NCBI GenBank assembly: GCA_028150825.1
Contig: JAOGIM010000008.1
Location: 1-64,000, forward strand
Source: Paracoccaceae bacterium
GTDB lineage: Bacteria > Pseudomonadota > Alphaproteobacteria > Rhodobacterales > Rhodobacteraceae
Reading direction: 5' to 3'
Length of the DNA stretch: 64,000 bases
Numbering within the stretch: the stretch's first letter is position 1; every line of letters starts with the position of its first letter. The notes below the pieces were generated by a model, which ran no database searches, was not told where the DNA came from, and saw nothing but the letters and a program-made list of their open reading frames with translations. The position numbers were made by a program, and so were the translations under genes. This document shows, in pieces, positions 1 through 12,563 of the stretch.

Positions 1-1
1 G

Positions 2-520
2 CTTGAGGAATGGTTGTCTTCCATAACCCGGCTAGGCTTTGCGACCGGTGACAGTGATAGTGGTTCCGAACAAGGATTTGCGGCTGCTGTTTTTGCTCAA
101 ATGTCCGAGCAACTGGAAAATATACAGGATATGTTTATCCAGTCCGACATATCGCGTGCGGTGGTTGATCAAAAACTTGGTCTGCTAAGTGACGCGCTGG
201 GAACTCTGGCTAATCGTATGGAAGCCAACGCACCCAGCACCCAAGCCTTAGAGCGCGTCGCCGTGGGTCAGGAGCGGCTTTTAGAGGTTCTTACTAGTAT
301 TGAGCATAGCGAAGCTATGAATGCTGAAAGCCGTATGCGACTGCGGTCTATCGATGTCCAACTGTTGCGACTGTTAGAAGACATTTCTACGGGAAGACAG
401 GAATCCACATCGACCATTAGGAATGAAATTGAGATCCTGACAAAAGTGATTATGGCTGCGACGGGGCAGGCTAGCGGAGCAGTGGAGAAATCTTTAGATA
501 TTGATCGACAGGAGCCGTAG
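2..520 (+). CDS. C-terminal part of a probable TolQ/ExbB/MotA-like channel protein (5' truncated)
   Basis: The reading frame is open to the left edge of the window; codons from base 2 read LEEWLSSITRLG and continue without a start until a TTG at 14, so this is most likely the 3' end of a gene starting upstream. What is visible is a soluble, heptad-rich, alpha-helical tail without membrane segments. It ends 8 bases before the start of a MotB/OmpA-like gene. In Rhodobacteraceae such genes often follow an ExbB/TolQ/MotA-family channel gene, which is the basis for the call. The family assignment is inference from context, because the channel helices lie outside the window. Confidence 0.5.
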   Translation, partial: LEEWLSSITRLGFATGDSDSGSEQGFAAAVFAQMSEQLENIQDMFIQSDISRAVVDQKLGLLSDALGTLANRMEANAPSTQALERVAVGQERLLEVLTSIEHSEAMNAESRMRLRSIDVQLLRLLEDISTGRQESTSTIRNEIEILTKVIMAATGQASGAVEKSLDIDRQEP

Positions 521-528
521 TATTTAGC

Positions 529-3171
529 ATGGCGCTCTCAAGACGGACAGGACAACGATTTCAGGCTTCTATCTGGCCGGGCTTTGTTGATGCTATGACA
601 GGTCTGCTCTTGGTGTTGATGTTTGTTCTGACCATTTTTATGGTCGTTCAATTTGTCCTGCGCGAAACAATTTCTGGTCAAGAAAGCGAATTGAACCTGC
701 TGACTGCTGAAATTACGGCGATTTCTGAGGCGCTTGGTCTCGAGCGAGAAAAAGTAAGTTCGCTTGAAAGCGATCTAGGCACTTTGGCGGCAACGCTTGG
801 TATGACCCAATCTGAGCTCAGCAAGCAAGCGTTGCGCATAGCTGAGCTGACTGGCCAGCGTGATAATGCAATGGTATCTCTTGATAGTGCAAATTCCCGC
901 ATTTCAGCGTTTGAAGATCAGGTTATCACGCTGCTGTCGTCGCAGACCAAGGCTGAGGCGACCATTGCTTCTCTGGAAACAGAAAAGGCCAACCTGCTGT
1001 CCAAACGGGAGGCGCTCAACTTGGCGCTGGCGACTGCGCGAACAGAAATAGATCAAGCTGCAGAAGAGGCCCGGCGCAAGGCAGCAGAGCGTCAGGCTCT
1101 AGAGAGTTTGATAGAGAACCTGAATAATGAACGTGATGAAAGCTCAGTTCTGATTGCACAGCAAACTGAAGATCTTCAAAATCTCGAAGATGTTTTGTCT
1201 GAAAAAGAGGCTGCACGGCTTGTATCGAGTGCTGCTGCTGAGGCGCTTCGAAGCAAATTGGCATATGCTGACAGTGAATTGACTGCTATGACACTCGCTT
1301 TGGAAGAGCAGCGGCGAAAAGCAGAAGAGACCCTGATTATACTGGCTGCGGCTCAGGCCGCCAAATCTGACTTTGAAGAGATTTTACGAGACACGCTCTT
1401 TGCTTTGGAAGCCGCTAAGGTTAAACTTCAGGCACAGGGTGATGAGATTAGCAATCTTGAGGCAAAGGCGAGTAATGCAGCCTCGGAATTTGATAAATCA
1501 GAACTTGCTTTGGCTGCAGCCTTCGCACGCCAAATTAATCTTGAAACTCGTATAAATGTGCTTAAGGAGCAACTTGCTACAAGCATTCAGAATGGCGTTA
1601 ATAAAGAAGCTGAGTTTGGCGTGCTTGGGCAAAGTTTGTTGGATGCTCAATCCCAAATTGACTTATTGGAACGTACCAGATTAACGGGTGAGGAGCGTCT
1701 TGCGCAATTGCAAGTACGGCTTTCAGGGGTGCTTTTGAATCTTAAAAAAATGCGACTAGAGCAAGGTAAAACTAAAAAAAGTACGCAGGATTTGCAATCA
1801 AGCCTTTCTCAAACTGAGCGGGAGTTACTTGATACACAAAAGCTTAATGCTGAAAAAGAGACCTTCGTGGCCTCTTTGGAACAAAAGATCACGTCACTGC
1901 TTTTGGAGCTCGATCAAAAAGACCAAAGGCTAAAAGTCCAAGTTGCTCGGCAGGCTGCATTACAAGACGAGCTTGAAATATCAAAAAAAGCCTTTGCTTC
2001 AGAGCAAAGCACAAACGCTGTCTCGAACCAAATTACGCAGACGGTAAAAGAGCAATTGGCCGAGGCGTTGCTCAATTTGACTCAGACTAAAAAGGACCGC
2101 GAAAATGCAAATCGTGGGGTTCTGAAATTAAGGGAACAGCTTAAGAAAATAGAGAGTAATACTTTAACAGACAAACGTTCGATTGAAGCCAAACTTGCAG
2201 CGGCACTTGCGGCGACTGCAGTTGCAAAGGAGAAATCAGAACAGGTTCAAGAACAGCTAAAGCAGGCTTTGTCAGCAAAACTAATAGCTGAAAACCAGTC
2301 TGCGGTGCGGTTAGATAAAACTGTCGAAAAGGAATTGCTCAGGTCGCAGGCGATGGCGCTGCTTAAAGAAAAAGAGAATGAGCTGCAAAAATCGACACAA
2401 GAGACCCTGCGATTGGAAAAACAAACAACAATCCTGAATGTACAACTTGCTCAATTGCGCAGGCAAATGGGGCAGCTGCAAGCGCTTTTGGAAGTGTCAG
2501 AACAAAAAGATATCGACAGCAAAGTAAAGCTACAAAATATGGGTAACCGGTTGAATGCCGCTTTAGCCAGGGCCGTTGTGCAGGAACGCAAGACCCGCAA
2601 ACTCGAAGAAGCTGAGCGCAAACGACTTGAAGACGAAAAAATGCGTCTTGAAAAAGAACAACTGCGACTTGAAGAAGAGAAAAAAATTCTGAGTGAGACT
2701 ACTGAAGATCTTGAAAAGTATAAATCTGAATTTTTTGGTAGGTTGCGGGAAGTTCTAAGTAAGCGGGAAGGCGTCAGAGTAGTTGGCGACCGATTCGTCT
2801 TTTCATCTGAAGTTCTGTTCGCGGCGGGTCAGGCAAAGCTCTCACGTGATGGGCAGAAAGAAATTACCAAAGTTGGCCACATTCTGAATGAAATTATGAT
2901 TGAAATTCCCAAGAATATTGATTGGATTATTCGGATTGATGGCCACACGGATTCCACCCCCATAAAAAATTCAGAGTTTTTTGAAGACAATTGGGATCTG
3001 AGCCAGGCAAGAGCGCTCTCAGTGGTCAGATTTATGATCTCAGAACTTGACATTCCACCGCACAGGTTAGCTGCAAACGGATTCGGAGAGTTTCAACCAA
3101 TTAATCGTGACACTTCGTTTGAAGCTAAAGCTCAAAACAGACGGATTGAACTGAAGCTAACCGAGCGGTAA
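529..3171 (+). CDS. MotB/OmpA-like membrane protein with a very long coiled coil
   Basis: The protein has 880 residues. Residues about 17-45 form one membrane helix beginning WPGFVDAMTGLLL; Asp21 sits where MotB and ExbD carry the proton-conducting aspartate. Residues about 50-735 are almost pure heptad-type coiled coil rich in Glu, Lys, Leu and Ala. Residues about 755-880 are an OmpA/MotB-type peptidoglycan-binding domain with the motifs IDGHTDSTP and QNRRIELKL. With the upstream gene it would form a proton-driven or envelope-tethering complex of the TolQ-TolR/MotA-MotB kind in the inner membrane and periplasm. The coiled coil is far longer than in MotB. The physiological role is unknown to me. 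Confidence 0.8.
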   Translation: MALSRRTGQRFQASIWPGFVDAMTGLLLVLMFVLTIFMVVQFVLRETISGQESELNLLTAEITAISEALGLEREKVSSLESDLGTLAATLGMTQSELSKQALRIAELTGQRDNAMVSLDSANSRISAFEDQVITLLSSQTKAEATIASLETEKANLLSKREALNLALATARTEIDQAAEEARRKAAERQALESLIENLNNERDESSVLIAQQTEDLQNLEDVLSEKEAARLVSSAAAEALRSKLAYADSELTAMTLALEEQRRKAEETLIILAAAQAAKSDFEEILRDTLFALEAAKVKLQAQGDEISNLEAKASNAASEFDKSELALAAAFARQINLETRINVLKEQLATSIQNGVNKEAEFGVLGQSLLDAQSQIDLLERTRLTGEERLAQLQVRLSGVLLNLKKMRLEQGKTKKSTQDLQSSLSQTERELLDTQKLNAEKETFVASLEQKITSLLLELDQKDQRLKVQVARQAALQDELEISKKAFASEQSTNAVSNQITQTVKEQLAEALLNLTQTKKDRENANRGVLKLREQLKKIESNTLTDKRSIEAKLAAALAATAVAKEKSEQVQEQLKQALSAKLIAENQSAVRLDKTVEKELLRSQAMALLKEKENELQKSTQETLRLEKQTTILNVQLAQLRRQMGQLQALLEVSEQKDIDSKVKLQNMGNRLNAALARAVVQERKTRKLEEAERKRLEDEKMRLEKEQLRLEEEKKILSETTEDLEKYKSEFFGRLREVLSKREGVRVVGDRFVFSSEVLFAAGQAKLSRDGQKEITKVGHILNEIMIEIPKNIDWIIRIDGHTDSTPIKNSEFFEDNWDLSQARALSVVRFMISELDIPPHRLAANGFGEFQPINRDTSFEAKAQNRRIELKLTER

Positions 3172-3265
3172 TAGGGTTGGCACTTGTACTTCCATATTGG
3201 AGAACGTCCTTTTTGCATATAAATATATGAAGTACGCCTCTGACCTTGATATGTGTAAAAGCGAA

Positions 3266-3298
3266 AAGAGGGTATGTTTGTATTAAACCAACCCTCTT
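3266..3298. terminator. Hairpin between convergent genes, possible bidirectional terminator
   Basis: AAGAGGGT at 3266-3273 pairs with ACCCTCTT at 3291-3298, and GTTT/AAAC inside the loop can extend the stem. It lies between the convergent ends of the OmpA-like gene and clpA. There is no strong T tract on either side, so termination is inferred from position and symmetry. Confidence 0.5.
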
Positions 3299-3341
3299 CT
3301 AGATCATTGCCAGACTACTCAAAAATAGACCCGTTTCCGCA

Positions 3342-5672
3342 TCATTCCGCGGTGAGAAGTGGTGGTTTGTTTCCCGACAGCTGGGGCTTGGCGGGACCCT
3401 CCAGCTTAAGGGATATCTCTCCTTTGTTCACTCCTACCTTGACTAAACCGCCCTTGGCGAGTTTACCAAATAGGAGTTCTTCTGCTAAAGGTTTTTTGAT
3501 ATGCTCTTGAATGACTCGCGCCAAAGGGCGCGCACCCATCTTCTCGTCATACCCTTTGTCAGCTAGCCATTGTGCCGCACCTTGTGTAAGCTCAATCGAT
3601 ACATGTCGATCCATAAGCTGAGCTTCCAACTGGAGAACAAATTTTTCGACTACTTGAAGAATTGTCTCTTTGGGCAGAGATGCAAAACTGATGACTGCAT
3701 CCAAACGGTTACGAAATTCAGGTGTGAATGTCCGCTCAATTGCAGCCGTGTCTTCGCCCTCACGGCGATCCCGTCCAAAACCTATGGCAGCTTTGGCCAT
3801 TTCAGAAGCGCCCGCATTTGATGTCATTATCAAAATAACATTGCGGAAATCAATTGAACGGCCATTGTGGTCTGTCAATGTCCCATGGTCCATGACCTGA
3901 AGTAAGATATTAAACACGTCAGGGTGCGCTTTTTCGATCTCATCCAACAGCAAAACGCAATGTGGATGCTGATCGACACCATCGGTCAACTGACCACCCT
4001 GATCAAATCCAACATAGCCAGGAGGCGCCCCAATCAGGCGACTCACGGCGTGTTTCTCCATATATTCCGACATATCGAAACGTAGGATTTCAACGCCCAA
4101 AGTATCTGCAAGCTGCTTAGCCACTTCGGTTTTTCCAACACCGGTTGGCCCGGCGAACAGATAACTACCGATGGGCTTTTCAGGCTCGCGCAGGCCTGCC
4201 CGAGCCAATTTAATTGCCGAGGACAGGGCTTCTATTGCTTTATTTTGGCCAAATACAACGCGCTTTAGGCTTGTCTCAAGATCTCTAAGGATAACGGAGT
4301 CGTCCTTGCTAACACTCTTTGGAGGGATCCTAGCTATTTTCGCAACAACAGCTTCGATCTCTTTAATGCCGATAGTTTTGCGACGCTTACTTTCTGCAAC
4401 AAGATGCTGAGCGGCGCCGGCTTCGTCTATCACATCTATGGCTTTATCGGGTAGCTTGCGATCAGTGATATAGCGCGCTGAAAGCTCGACTGCGGATTTG
4501 ATCGCATCCGCGGTATATTTGATGCTGTGATGATCCTCAAAATATCTCTTAATGCCGCGAAGTATTTTGATGGTGTCATCTACGCTCGGTTCCTTCACAT
4601 CAATTTTTTGGAATCTTCGGCTGAGCGCGCGATCTTTCTCAAAATGCTGGCGATATTCTTTATAGGTGGTTGATCCCATAGTCCGTAATTTACCGCCTTG
4701 AAGGGCAGGTTTTAGCAGGTTTGACGCATCCATAGCTCCTCCAGACGTTGCACCAGCACCGATGACAGTGTGGATTTCATCAATGAAAAGTACGGCATCC
4801 GGGTGATCTTCCAACTCATTCATCACCGCCTTAAGGCGTTCTTCAAAATCGCCACGATATCTAGTGCCGGCTAAAAGTGCTCCCATATCAAGTGAATAAA
4901 TCGTCGTATTTGAGAGAACTTCTGGCGTGTCACCTGATACAACTTGTCTTGCAAGGCCTTCTGCAATCGCAGTTTTACCAACGCCGGGATCGCCGACAAG
5001 CAATGGGTTGTTCTTGCGCCTGCGGCAAAGCACCTGAACGCAGCGCTCAACTTCTGAGCTCCGACCAATCAATGGATCAATATCGCCCTCTTGCGCTTTG
5101 ACATTAAGATCAACGCAGTATTTGGCTAGGGCAGATTCTTTCTTTTCTTCGCCCGACGAACGCTCTGACCCCAACGGTTCTTCTTCAAATTCGCTTGCGC
5201 CGATCACTGGACGCGATTCTCCAAAGTTTGGATCTTTTGCCACGCCATGCGCAATGAAGTTTACAGCATCATAACGTGTCATATCTTGATCTTGAAGAAA
5301 ATAAGCGGCATTGGATTCTCGCTCGGCGAAGATAGCGACAAGCACGTTTGCACCTGTCACTTCTTTCCGCCCTGAAGATTGAACGTGGATCGCGGCGCGC
5401 TGGATCACTCTTTGAAAGGCTGCGGTCGGCACTGCTTCAGATCCCTCAATTTCAGCGACAAGACTTTCAAGGTCACTGTCGATGAATTCCACTAAGTTTT
5501 TTCGCAGTTGAGTAAGATCTACATCACAAGCTTTTAGAACTTTTTCGGCATCCGGCTCGTCGATTAGTGATAAAAGCAGATGTTCAAGTGTTGCAAATTC
5601 ATGCGATCTAGTATTGGCTATCGCGAGTGCCGAGTGAATTGCGTGTTCTAAAGTAGTCGAAAATGAAGGCAC
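3342..5672 (-). CDS. clpA: ATP-dependent Clp protease ATP-binding subunit ClpA
   Basis: This is the unfoldase that feeds N-degron and other substrates to ClpP in the cytoplasm. The 776 residues show the family order: a Clp N-domain (about 1-145), a first AAA+ module with Walker A GDPGVGKT near residue 230 and Walker [10 protein letters not shown], and a second AAA+ module with GPTGVGKT and [10 protein letters not shown]. Length is usual for ClpA, and the lack of a long middle coiled-coil domain separates it from ClpB. The adaptor gene clpS, often next to clpA, is not in the flanks here. It follows gloB on the same strand after a 150-base gap. Confidence 0.96.
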   Translation of the reverse strand: MPSFSTTLEHAIHSALAIANTRSHEFATLEHLLLSLIDEPDAEKVLKACDVDLTQLRKNLVEFIDSDLESLVAEIEGSEAVPTAAFQRVIQRAAIHVQSSGRKEVTGANVLVAIFAERESNAAYFLQDQDMTRYDAVNFIAHGVAKDPNFGESRPVIGASEFEEEPLGSERSSGEEKKESALAKYCVDLNVKAQEGDIDPLIGRSSEVERCVQVLCRRRKNNPLLVGDPGVGKTAIAEGLARQVVSGDTPEVLSNTTIYSLDMGALLAGTRYRGDFEERLKAVMNELEDHPDAVLFIDEIHTVIGAGATSGGAMDASNLLKPALQGGKLRTMGSTTYKEYRQHFEKDRALSRRFQKIDVKEPSVDDTIKILRGIKRYFEDHHSIKYTADAIKSAVELSARYITDRKLPDKAIDVIDEAGAAQHLVAESKRRKTIGIKEIEAVVAKIARIPPKSVSKDDSVILRDLETSLKRVVFGQNKAIEALSSAIKLARAGLREPEKPIGSYLFAGPTGVGKTEVAKQLADTLGVEILRFDMSEYMEKHAVSRLIGAPPGYVGFDQGGQLTDGVDQHPHCVLLLDEIEKAHPDVFNILLQVMDHGTLTDHNGRSIDFRNVILIMTSNAGASEMAKAAIGFGRDRREGEDTAAIERTFTPEFRNRLDAVISFASLPKETILQVVEKFVLQLEAQLMDRHVSIELTQGAAQWLADKGYDEKMGARPLARVIQEHIKKPLAEELLFGKLAKGGLVKVGVNKGEISLKLEGPAKPQLSGNKPPLLTAE

Positions 5673-5822
5673 GTTAGGGTGCTCCTTTGTTTATGTCGGG
5701 CTGCTCACCCAGTTACGTAGTATCATTATTAAAGTTTGGTCGATCTTTCCCGGTCTTCAAGTCCTTTTTGCGAAATTTATGCCAAGATCACCAAAAATGT
5801 CGAATTAAATCCAAAATGAATT

Positions 5823-6590
5823 CTAAAATTTGTCTTTTCTTTTACGAATTTCGGCAAAAACCTCTGCATCGGTATTATTTTTCATTCCTAGGTTGTCTCG
5901 TATTTCTGCACTTTCTGGGCGTAAAAACGGGTTTGTTTCTAACTCTTCTTTTAGGGTCGAGGGAACCGTAGGAATTTTTCTTGATCGTTTTCGCGTTATC
6001 TCGAGGATGCGGCTTTGAAGAGCCGTATTACCAGGCTCAATTGTGATCGCGAAGCGCCCATTTTCTGACGTATATTCATGTCCTGAACAAACGGTCAGGT
6101 CTGGATTAAGAGCTTTTAGCTTGCTGAGGCTCTCCCACATTTGAACAGCGTCGCCTTCAAACAGGCGCCCACAGCCAAGGGCCATCAAGCTATCAGCCGT
6201 AAACAAGAGATTTGATTGCTCAAAATAAAATGCAATATGCCCAATTGTATGGCCAGAAACATCGAATACAACCCCAGTATTGGAGCCCACGGAGATCGTA
6301 TCCCCCTCGACAACGCTTTCATCCAAATCTGGCAGTCGATGCTGGTCTGCTTCGGCTCCAATCACTCTAGCAGGATGTGATTTTAAAAGTTCCTCCAGGC
6401 CTTCTACGTGATCCTGATGGTGATGCGTCAGTAATATATCAGTAAGACGCCAACAATTTTCTTCAAGGATTTTACTGATTGGGGCTGCCTCTGGTACATC
6501 CACAAGCAATGTTTTCCCGTCGGTAGCATCGTGCGCCAAAAAAGCGTAGTTGTCTGACAAACACGGAATTGTAATTAATTCAAACGACAT
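5823..6590 (-). CDS. gloB: Hydroxyacylglutathione hydrolase (glyoxalase II)
   Basis: It hydrolyses S-lactoylglutathione to lactate and glutathione, the second step of methylglyoxal detoxification. The 255-residue protein is a metallo-beta-lactamase fold with the metal motif THHHQDHVEG near residue 55, then SGHTIGH, FTADSLM and CSGHEYT, all diagnostic for GloB. The C-terminal helical substrate domain is present, ending with NPFLRPES and RKRKDKF. The start at 6590 gives the usual family N terminus. It is upstream of clpA on the same strand and divergent from the methyltransferase at 6652, an arrangement I associate with Roseobacter-group genomes. Confidence 0.95.
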   Translation of the reverse strand: MSFELITIPCLSDNYAFLAHDATDGKTLLVDVPEAAPISKILEENCWRLTDILLTHHHQDHVEGLEELLKSHPARVIGAEADQHRLPDLDESVVEGDTISVGSNTGVVFDVSGHTIGHIAFYFEQSNLLFTADSLMALGCGRLFEGDAVQMWESLSKLKALNPDLTVCSGHEYTSENGRFAITIEPGNTALQSRILEITRKRSRKIPTVPSTLKEELETNPFLRPESAEIRDNLGMKNNTDAEVFAEIRKRKDKF

Positions 6591-6651
6591 GGTAATTTTG
6601 GCCTAATTTGTTATACTTCGCCAAGTTTGGCCCATCTGAAAGATCAGTGCA

Positions 6652-7434
6652 ATGCATCTAGACGTGCAGGAACTAAGAAACTTTTATTATCGGCAGCCGC
6701 TGGGTAAAGCCGTTAAACGTACTATAAAAAATAAAATAGTGCGGATATGGCCTGACACCAGCGGTCAAACGGTCGCAGGGTTTGGCTTTGCCGTTCCCTT
6801 GCTACGTCCTTTTTTGACAAGATCTCGCCGGGTAATCGCTTTGATGCCGGGACCACAAGGAGTTGTTTCTTGGCCCTCACGCCTTGAAAACGTTTCCGTT
6901 CTTACTGATGATGCCATGTGGCCGCTAGAGACTGGTCATGTTGATCGCCTTATCGTTTTGCACGGGTTAGAAACTAGTGATGATCCGAATTCTGTTCTTG
7001 AAGAAGCTTGGCGTGTTCTGGGCCCAGGTGGACGAGCACTCTTCATCGTGCCGAATCGCGTAGGGCTGTGGTCGCGCAGCGAACACACGCCCATGGGATT
7101 TGGCCGGCCTTATACAATTAGTCAGCTCGAGACCCAGTTACGCATTCAGGGTTTCCTGCCAGAGCAATCATCAGCCACTCTTTTTCAGTTACCGTCTTTT
7201 AAAAAGGGCTGGCAAAGGTTTGGACCATTTCTGGAAAAAGTTGGGCAAAGCCTACCCTTTCTTGCTGGGGGCGTTTTGATTGTAGAGGCCAGCAAACGCG
7301 TTCAACCCCTCACCGGGAGCAGAGAAGAAAAAAAGAAAAGAAAGAGGTTGGGAGTGCTCGATGGTTTTCGGGAGGCCAAGCCCAAGCCTTCTTTGGTCCC
7401 CCTGAGGCCAAATGTTGAATTAAAATTTGACTAA
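6652..7434 (+). CDS. Class I SAM-dependent methyltransferase
   Basis: The 260-residue protein has a methyltransferase type-11 fold: the glycine-rich SAM region is around TVAGFGFAVPLLRPFL, the central acidic strand region around MWPLETGHVDRLIVLHGLE, and the post-motif strand is RVLGPGGRALFIVPNR. A Lys/Arg-rich C-terminal tail follows. The N terminus MHLDVQELRNFYY is characteristic of a Rhodobacteraceae family that sits divergently from gloB. The methyl acceptor is not known. It starts 61 bases from gloB on the opposite strand, so the two promoters share a short intergenic region. Confidence 0.85.
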   Translation: MHLDVQELRNFYYRQPLGKAVKRTIKNKIVRIWPDTSGQTVAGFGFAVPLLRPFLTRSRRVIALMPGPQGVVSWPSRLENVSVLTDDAMWPLETGHVDRLIVLHGLETSDDPNSVLEEAWRVLGPGGRALFIVPNRVGLWSRSEHTPMGFGRPYTISQLETQLRIQGFLPEQSSATLFQLPSFKKGWQRFGPFLEKVGQSLPFLAGGVLIVEASKRVQPLTGSREEKKKRKRLGVLDGFREAKPKPSLVPLRPNVELKFD

Positions 7435-7696
7435 AGTACCCGATTCTTCTTGGGTGAATAAGGTGTTTAAGTTAGTTGGATTTGCACTGCTTACATCGGC
7501 AGTTGGTTTGCCCCCCCCAAAAAAAGTTGTTTTCATGTTGGGACTAAGTAAATAAAATGTGCGATGGGGTGTTGCTAGGTGCGAAAGGCTCTGCTAAACC
7601 CAGCGCGATTTTGTCGAAAAACTACGGCAGTAAATGCAACTTGCAAAGATCTTGGTCATTAGCCCAAGTCTTAGGAATAAAATCGGAAGGGTGGAC

Positions 7697-8257
7697 GTGT
7701 CCGAACCAGCTTCGATCTCCTCTGGCATTGCCGCGCGATATGCGCAGGCCGTGTTTGAATTAGCAAAAGAGCAGAAGTCTATCGATAAGCTTGAAACGGA
7801 TGTTGCTGAATTGAGCGACGCAGTTGATATAAGTAAAGACTTGGTTTCTTTGATCACCTCTCCAATTTACAATCGCAACGCCCAAGCAAAAGCAATCACA
7901 GCAATTGTTGATAAAATGGGGCTTCTTGCGATCTTTGAGCGTACCTTAAGCTTAATGGCTGCGAAACGTCGCCTGTTTGTGCTTCCGGCTTTTTTGGATT
8001 GTCTTGAAGGCCTTTTGGCGGATCACAAAGGCGAAGTAAGCGCAGAGGTAATATCCGCCAAAGCACTGACGAAAACACAGTCAGACAATCTGTCCAAAGC
8101 AATCTCTGCTAGGGTTGGTAAAATTGTCAAAATAAAAGCAACTGTTAATGAGGACATCATTGGTGGTCTTGTCGTAAAGGTAGAGTCTAAGATGATTGAT
8201 ACATCGATTCGCTCTAAACTAGTTTCCCTCCAAAACGTAATGAAAGAGGTCGGATAA
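7697..8257 (+). CDS. atpH: ATP synthase F1 subunit delta
   Basis: This is the stator-stalk subunit linking the F1 catalytic head to the b subunits. The reading frame extends further upstream, but the family N terminus SEPASISSGIAARYAQAV follows a GTG at 7697 that has GGAAGG at 7685-7690 in good position, giving the usual 186 residues. The C-terminal signature DEDIIGGLVVKV-like segment (NEDIIGGLVVKVESK) is present. It is the first gene of atpHAGDC; the atpA start codon follows the stop directly. The F0 genes are not in the window, as is usual for this group where F0 is a separate operon. Confidence 0.93.
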   Translation: MSEPASISSGIAARYAQAVFELAKEQKSIDKLETDVAELSDAVDISKDLVSLITSPIYNRNAQAKAITAIVDKMGLLAIFERTLSLMAAKRRLFVLPAFLDCLEGLLADHKGEVSAEVISAKALTKTQSDNLSKAISARVGKIVKIKATVNEDIIGGLVVKVESKMIDTSIRSKLVSLQNVMKEVG

Positions 8258-9796
8258 ATGGGTATCCAAGCAGCCGAAATTTCTGCAATTCTAAAAGAAC
8301 AAATTAAAAACTTTGGCCAAGACGCGGAAGTCGCCGAAGTAGGGCGCGTGCTCTCCGTTGGTGACGGTATCGCCCGTGTTCACGGATTAGATCAAGTTCA
8401 GGCCGGTGAGATGGTCGAGTTCCCGGGTGGCATCAAAGGTATGGCATTGAACTTAGAAGCTGACAATGTAGGTGTAGTTATCTTTGGTAGCGACCGCGAC
8501 ATTTCGGAAGGTGACGTTGTCAAACGTACAAATTCGATCGTTGATGTTCCGGCCGGCAATGAGCTTCTAGGCCGAGTGGTAGATGGACTGGGCAACCCTA
8601 TTGACGGAAAAGGCCCGATCGCCTCATCTGAGCGCCGCGTCGCAGACGTCAAAGCGCCTGGAATTATACCGCGAAAATCTGTTCATGAGCCGATGGCGAC
8701 TGGTCTGAAATCGGTTGACGCTATGATCCCGATTGGTCGGGGCCAGCGTGAGCTGATCATTGGGGACCGCCAAACTGGTAAAACAGCGGTTGCGCTCGAT
8801 GCGATCCTCAACCAGAAAAGCTATAATGAGGCGGCTGGAGACGACGAGAGCAAGAAGCTCTATTGCATCTATGTTGCTGTGGGTCAGAAAAGATCAACAG
8901 TTGCCCAGCTGGTGAAAAAGCTTGAAGAGAGTGGCGCGATGGAATACACTATTGTTGTTGCTGCGACAGCCTCTGATCCTGCTCCAATGCAGTTTCTTGC
9001 GCCCTATTCGGCGACATCTATGGCGGAATTCTTCCGCGACAATGGCCGCCATGCATTGATAGTTTATGATGATCTTTCAAAACAGGCTGTTTCTTACCGG
9101 CAGATGTCACTTCTTCTACGTCGTCCCCCAGGGCGTGAAGCTTATCCTGGAGATGTTTTCTACCTTCATTCACGTTTGCTAGAGCGTTCTGCGAAGTTGA
9201 ACGAAGATAACGGATCGGGCTCTTTGACCGCTTTGCCAATCATCGAAACACAAGGTGGCGATGTGTCTGCGTTTATACCGACGAACGTGATTTCTATTAC
9301 GGATGGCCAGATCTTCTTGGAAACAGAATTGTTTTACCAAGGTATCCGTCCTGCGGTAAATACTGGTTTGTCAGTTTCCCGAGTTGGGTCATCGGCTCAG
9401 ACATCCGCGATGAAAACTGTAGCTGGCCCGGTAAAGCTTGAGTTGGCTCAGTATCGCGAAATGGCTGCCTTTGCTCAATTTGGATCTGATCTAGACGCTG
9501 CAACTCAGGCATTGCTTAACCGCGGAGCACGTTTGACAGAACTTATGAAGCAATCTCAGTACGCTCCTCTGACGAATGCAGAAATAGTATGCGTTATTTT
9601 TGCTGGAACGAGTGGCTACCTTGACGAGGTGCCTGTCAAAGAAGTAGGCCGTTTCGAGGCCGGCATGCTGGCTCATCTTCGCAATAAACACTCTGATCTT
9701 CTTGACTTTATTACTAAGGAAGATCCGAAGGTCAAAGGCGAAGCCGAAGATAGGATCAGGTCAGTTCTTGATGAATACGCAGCAGATTTTGCGTAA
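8258..9796 (+). CDS. atpA: ATP synthase F1 subunit alpha
   Basis: This is the non-catalytic nucleotide-binding subunit of the F1 hexamer. The 512 residues have the beta-barrel N domain, Walker A GDRQTGKT at about 169-176, Walker [10 protein letters not shown] and the alpha/beta signature [13 protein letters not shown]. Length and ends match the family. The ATG directly follows the atpH stop codon, indicating translational coupling within the atp operon. Confidence 0.98.
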   Translation: MGIQAAEISAILKEQIKNFGQDAEVAEVGRVLSVGDGIARVHGLDQVQAGEMVEFPGGIKGMALNLEADNVGVVIFGSDRDISEGDVVKRTNSIVDVPAGNELLGRVVDGLGNPIDGKGPIASSERRVADVKAPGIIPRKSVHEPMATGLKSVDAMIPIGRGQRELIIGDRQTGKTAVALDAILNQKSYNEAAGDDESKKLYCIYVAVGQKRSTVAQLVKKLEESGAMEYTIVVAATASDPAPMQFLAPYSATSMAEFFRDNGRHALIVYDDLSKQAVSYRQMSLLLRRPPGREAYPGDVFYLHSRLLERSAKLNEDNGSGSLTALPIIETQGGDVSAFIPTNVISITDGQIFLETELFYQGIRPAVNTGLSVSRVGSSAQTSAMKTVAGPVKLELAQYREMAAFAQFGSDLDAATQALLNRGARLTELMKQSQYAPLTNAEIVCVIFAGTSGYLDEVPVKEVGRFEAGMLAHLRNKHSDLLDFITKEDPKVKGEAEDRIRSVLDEYAADFA

Positions 9797-9808
9797 GGAG
9801 AAGATCTT

Positions 9809-12126
<2,318 letters not shown>

Positions 12127-12137
12127 AGGAGGCCATA

Positions 12138-12563
12138 ATGGCACAGACTATGCAGTTTGACCTGGTTTGCCCAGAGCGTCGCTTGGCCTCTCTTGAGGTG
12201 ACGTCCGCACAAATCCCGGGTACTGAAGGGGATTTGACGGCTATGCCGGGGCACATGCATCTAATTACGACTTTGCGTCCAGGCGTTTTGAAAGTTTATA
12301 GCTCTGAAGGCGATCAAGAGTTTGTGGTTACTGGTGGGTTTGCAGAAGTGGGTGAAGGACTGACTGTTTTAGCTGAAAATGCTGTTTTGCGGTCTGAAAT
12401 GGCGCAGAGCGATTTTGATGCGATGATTAAAGAGGCCAAGAATATCTATGTTCAGGCCAAAGAAAACTTCGTTAGTGAACCTGGGCCGGTTGATGAGGCG
12501 GCAAAAATGATGTCTGATATGGTCGCTTTGGGTGATGAGATTGGTCTAAACGCTGGGCGCTAA
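12138..12563 (+). CDS. atpC: ATP synthase F1 subunit epsilon
   Basis: The 141-residue protein binds gamma at the foot of the rotor and can inhibit ATP hydrolysis. The N-terminal beta-sandwich contains PGTEGDLTAMPGHMHLITTL and the FVVTGGFAEV segment typical of epsilon. The C-terminal part is helical and acidic. AAAGGAGG at the end of atpD provides the ribosome site 11 bases after the atpD stop. It closes the operon; no obvious strong terminator follows at once. Confidence 0.95.
   Translation: MAQTMQFDLVCPERRLASLEVTSAQIPGTEGDLTAMPGHMHLITTLRPGVLKVYSSEGDQEFVVTGGFAEVGEGLTVLAENAVLRSEMAQSDFDAMIKEAKNIYVQAKENFVSEPGPVDEAAKMMSDMVALGDEIGLNAGR

Noticed and set aside
2-3171. Resemblance of the channel/OmpA pair to the Zorya defence proteins ZorA and ZorB.
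   Set aside because: In Zorya the long tail is on the MotA-like ZorA and effector genes such as zorC-zorD or zorE follow. Here the long coiled coil is on the MotB-like protein and clpA follows on the other strand, so no effector is present.
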